The notes beneath the pieces were generated by a model. The model searched no databases. It saw only the letters and a program-made list of their open reading frames with translations, and was not told the DNA's origin. A program made the translations under genes and the position numbers. From contig JAASSQ010000171.1 in NCBI GenBank assembly GCA_021767845.1, positions 1 through 6,414 on the forward strand: 6,414 nt of DNA, in the 5' to 3' direction. This DNA comes from Roseovarius sp. (GTDB lineage Bacteria; Pseudomonadota; Alphaproteobacteria; Rhodobacterales; Rhodobacteraceae). This document shows, in pieces, positions 6,301 to 6,414 of the stretch (positions are counted from its first letter, which is position 1; each line of letters starts with the position of its first letter).

Positions 6301-6414
6301 GCTTGGCGAGATCTTCATCGACATGCACAAGGAAGGTGCCGGGTTCCGCGCGATGATGAACAACTTCGCCATCGCCGTGTCGGTGGGCCTGCAATACGGC
6401 GTGCCGCTGGAAGA
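3329..6414 (+). CDS. nrdJ: Adenosylcobalamin-dependent (class II) ribonucleotide reductase, NrdJ; 3' end outside window
   Basis: NrdJ reduces ribonucleotides to deoxyribonucleotides using a radical made from adenosylcobalamin (vitamin B12), supplying DNA precursors with or without oxygen. The frame starts [20 protein letters not shown] and stays open for 1028 codons to the window edge. Alphaproteobacterial forms are about 1,200 residues, so the C-terminal tail, with its redox cysteines, is missing. The barrel is intact: C192 (HACFIQ) and C480 (TACNLAS) as the reducing disulfide pair; [12 protein letters not shown] from 221; the NPCSE motif with N467, thiyl-radical C469 and E471; and the phosphate-binding loop PTGTIG (666-671). 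C469 and C480 are 11 residues apart, as in Thermotoga NrdJ. C839 and C843 lie in [17 protein letters not shown] charged linker (about 919-965) leads to a C-terminal domain beginning [22 protein letters not shown] (3315-3318) precedes the ATG by 10 bases. No intein interrupts the active-site motif. Control by NrdR is predicted from the upstream boxes. Confidence 0.97.
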   Translation, partial: MKIERKFTKAGQDAYAELDFVTTSSEIRNPDGTTVFRLDEVEVPAGWSQVASDVIAQKYFRKAGVPEKLERVKEKDVPEFLWRSVPARKNTGFGGETSAKQVFDRLAGAWAYWGWKGGYFTTEEDARAYYDEMRFMLARQMAAPNSPQWFNTGLHWAYGIDGPSQGHYYVDYQSGELTKSSSAYEHPQPHACFIQSVGDDLVGDGGIMDLWVREARLFKYGSGTGTNFSSLRAEGEKLSGGGKSSGLMGFLKIGDRAAGAIKSGGTTRRAAKMVICDADHPDIEEFINWKVREEQKVASIVAGSKMHEQKLNEIFAAIREWDGSGEDAVDPKKNEALKAAVRGAKQVQIPETYIKRVLDYAKQGYASIEFPTYDTDWDSEAYASVSGQNSNNSIRVTDAFLEAVRNDDDWALINRTDGAVAKTIKARDLWEQVGHAAWACADPGIQFHDTVNAWHTCPEDGPIRGSNPCSEYMFLDDTACNLASMNLLQFYRDGEFDADSYMHATRLWTVTLEISVMMAQFPSKEIAQRSYDFRTLGLGYANIGGLLMNMGLGYDSDEGRALCGALSAIMTGVAYATSAEMAGELGPFAGYERNRDHMLRVIRNHRNAAYGATEGYEGLEVKPVPLDRQNCPEPRLVDLAMASWDEALKLGEKNGYRNAQATVIAPTGTIGLVMDCDTTGIEPDFALVKFKKLAGGGYFKIINQSVPAALEKLGYSSAQIGEIVSYAVGHGSIGNAPGINHTSLVGHGFGPNELEKVDNALGSAFDIRFVFNQWTLGTEFCTNVLGIPAEKLNDPTFDMLAHLGYSKADIEAANDHVCGTMTLEGAPHLREEHYHIFDCANPCGKKGKRYLGVESHIHMMAAAQSFISGAISKTINMPNDATIEDCQKAYELSWSLGVKANALYRDGSKLSQPLASALVEDDDEAAEVLESGSTQEKAAVLAEKIVEKVVVKEIVKSQRSKMPERRKGYTQKAIVGGHKVYLRTGEYEDGALGEIFIDMHKEGAGFRAMMNNFAIAVSVGLQYGVPLE

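Noticed and set aside
3062..6394. Two very long antisense open frames (3062-4693 and 4724-6394, minus strand) opposite nrdJ, together over 1,000 codons
   Set aside because: They are one frame in exact codon register with nrdJ. A stop there needs a sense TTA, CTA or TCA codon, which is rare in this G+C-rich gene; the only break is the TCA codon for Ser466 at 4724. The translations are low-complexity and match no family I know, while the sense strand is unmistakably NrdJ.

Overview
The window is G+C-rich DNA from an alphaproteobacterium, most likely a member of the Rhodobacterales (Paracoccus/Rhodobacter/Roseobacter type). This rests on the close resemblance of FabI, PdxH and NrdJ to what I remember of the proteins of that order, on strong G/C third-position codon bias, and on a long adenosylcobalamin-dependent class II ribonucleotide reductase (NrdJ). 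The species cannot be named from the sequence alone.

Layout, left to right. The 5' part of fabI (enoyl-ACP reductase, fatty acid synthesis) runs leftward off the window edge. A 165-bp divergent intergenic region separates it from pdxH (PLP biosynthesis/salvage), which runs rightward. A 124-bp A+T-rich leader then precedes a gene for a protein with two cold-shock domains. That gene overlaps a gene for an exported DUF192 protein by 31 bp, so the two are probably one operon. A complete tRNA-Pro(TGG) with encoded CCA follows. Next come about 620 bp with no convincing gene but much non-coding structure: a hairpin, a strong G-quadruplex motif on the + strand, and two NrdR-box-like palindromes about 320 bp apart. 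The nearer palindrome has a weaker partner exactly 31 bp upstream. The window ends inside nrdJ, of which the first 1028 codons are present with the active-site motif intact.

The genes are mostly housekeeping: lipid synthesis, cofactor synthesis, RNA chaperone or cold adaptation, proline decoding and dNTP supply. There is no mobile element, CRISPR array, defence locus or recognisable biosynthetic island. The part most worth a second look is regulatory: the nrdJ upstream region with its NrdR-box pair, the distant third copy lying in an imperfect ~44-bp repeat, and the G-quadruplex motif between them. The pdxH leader hairpins and the A+T-rich leader of the cold-shock gene come next. I do not see evidence for a wholly new system.
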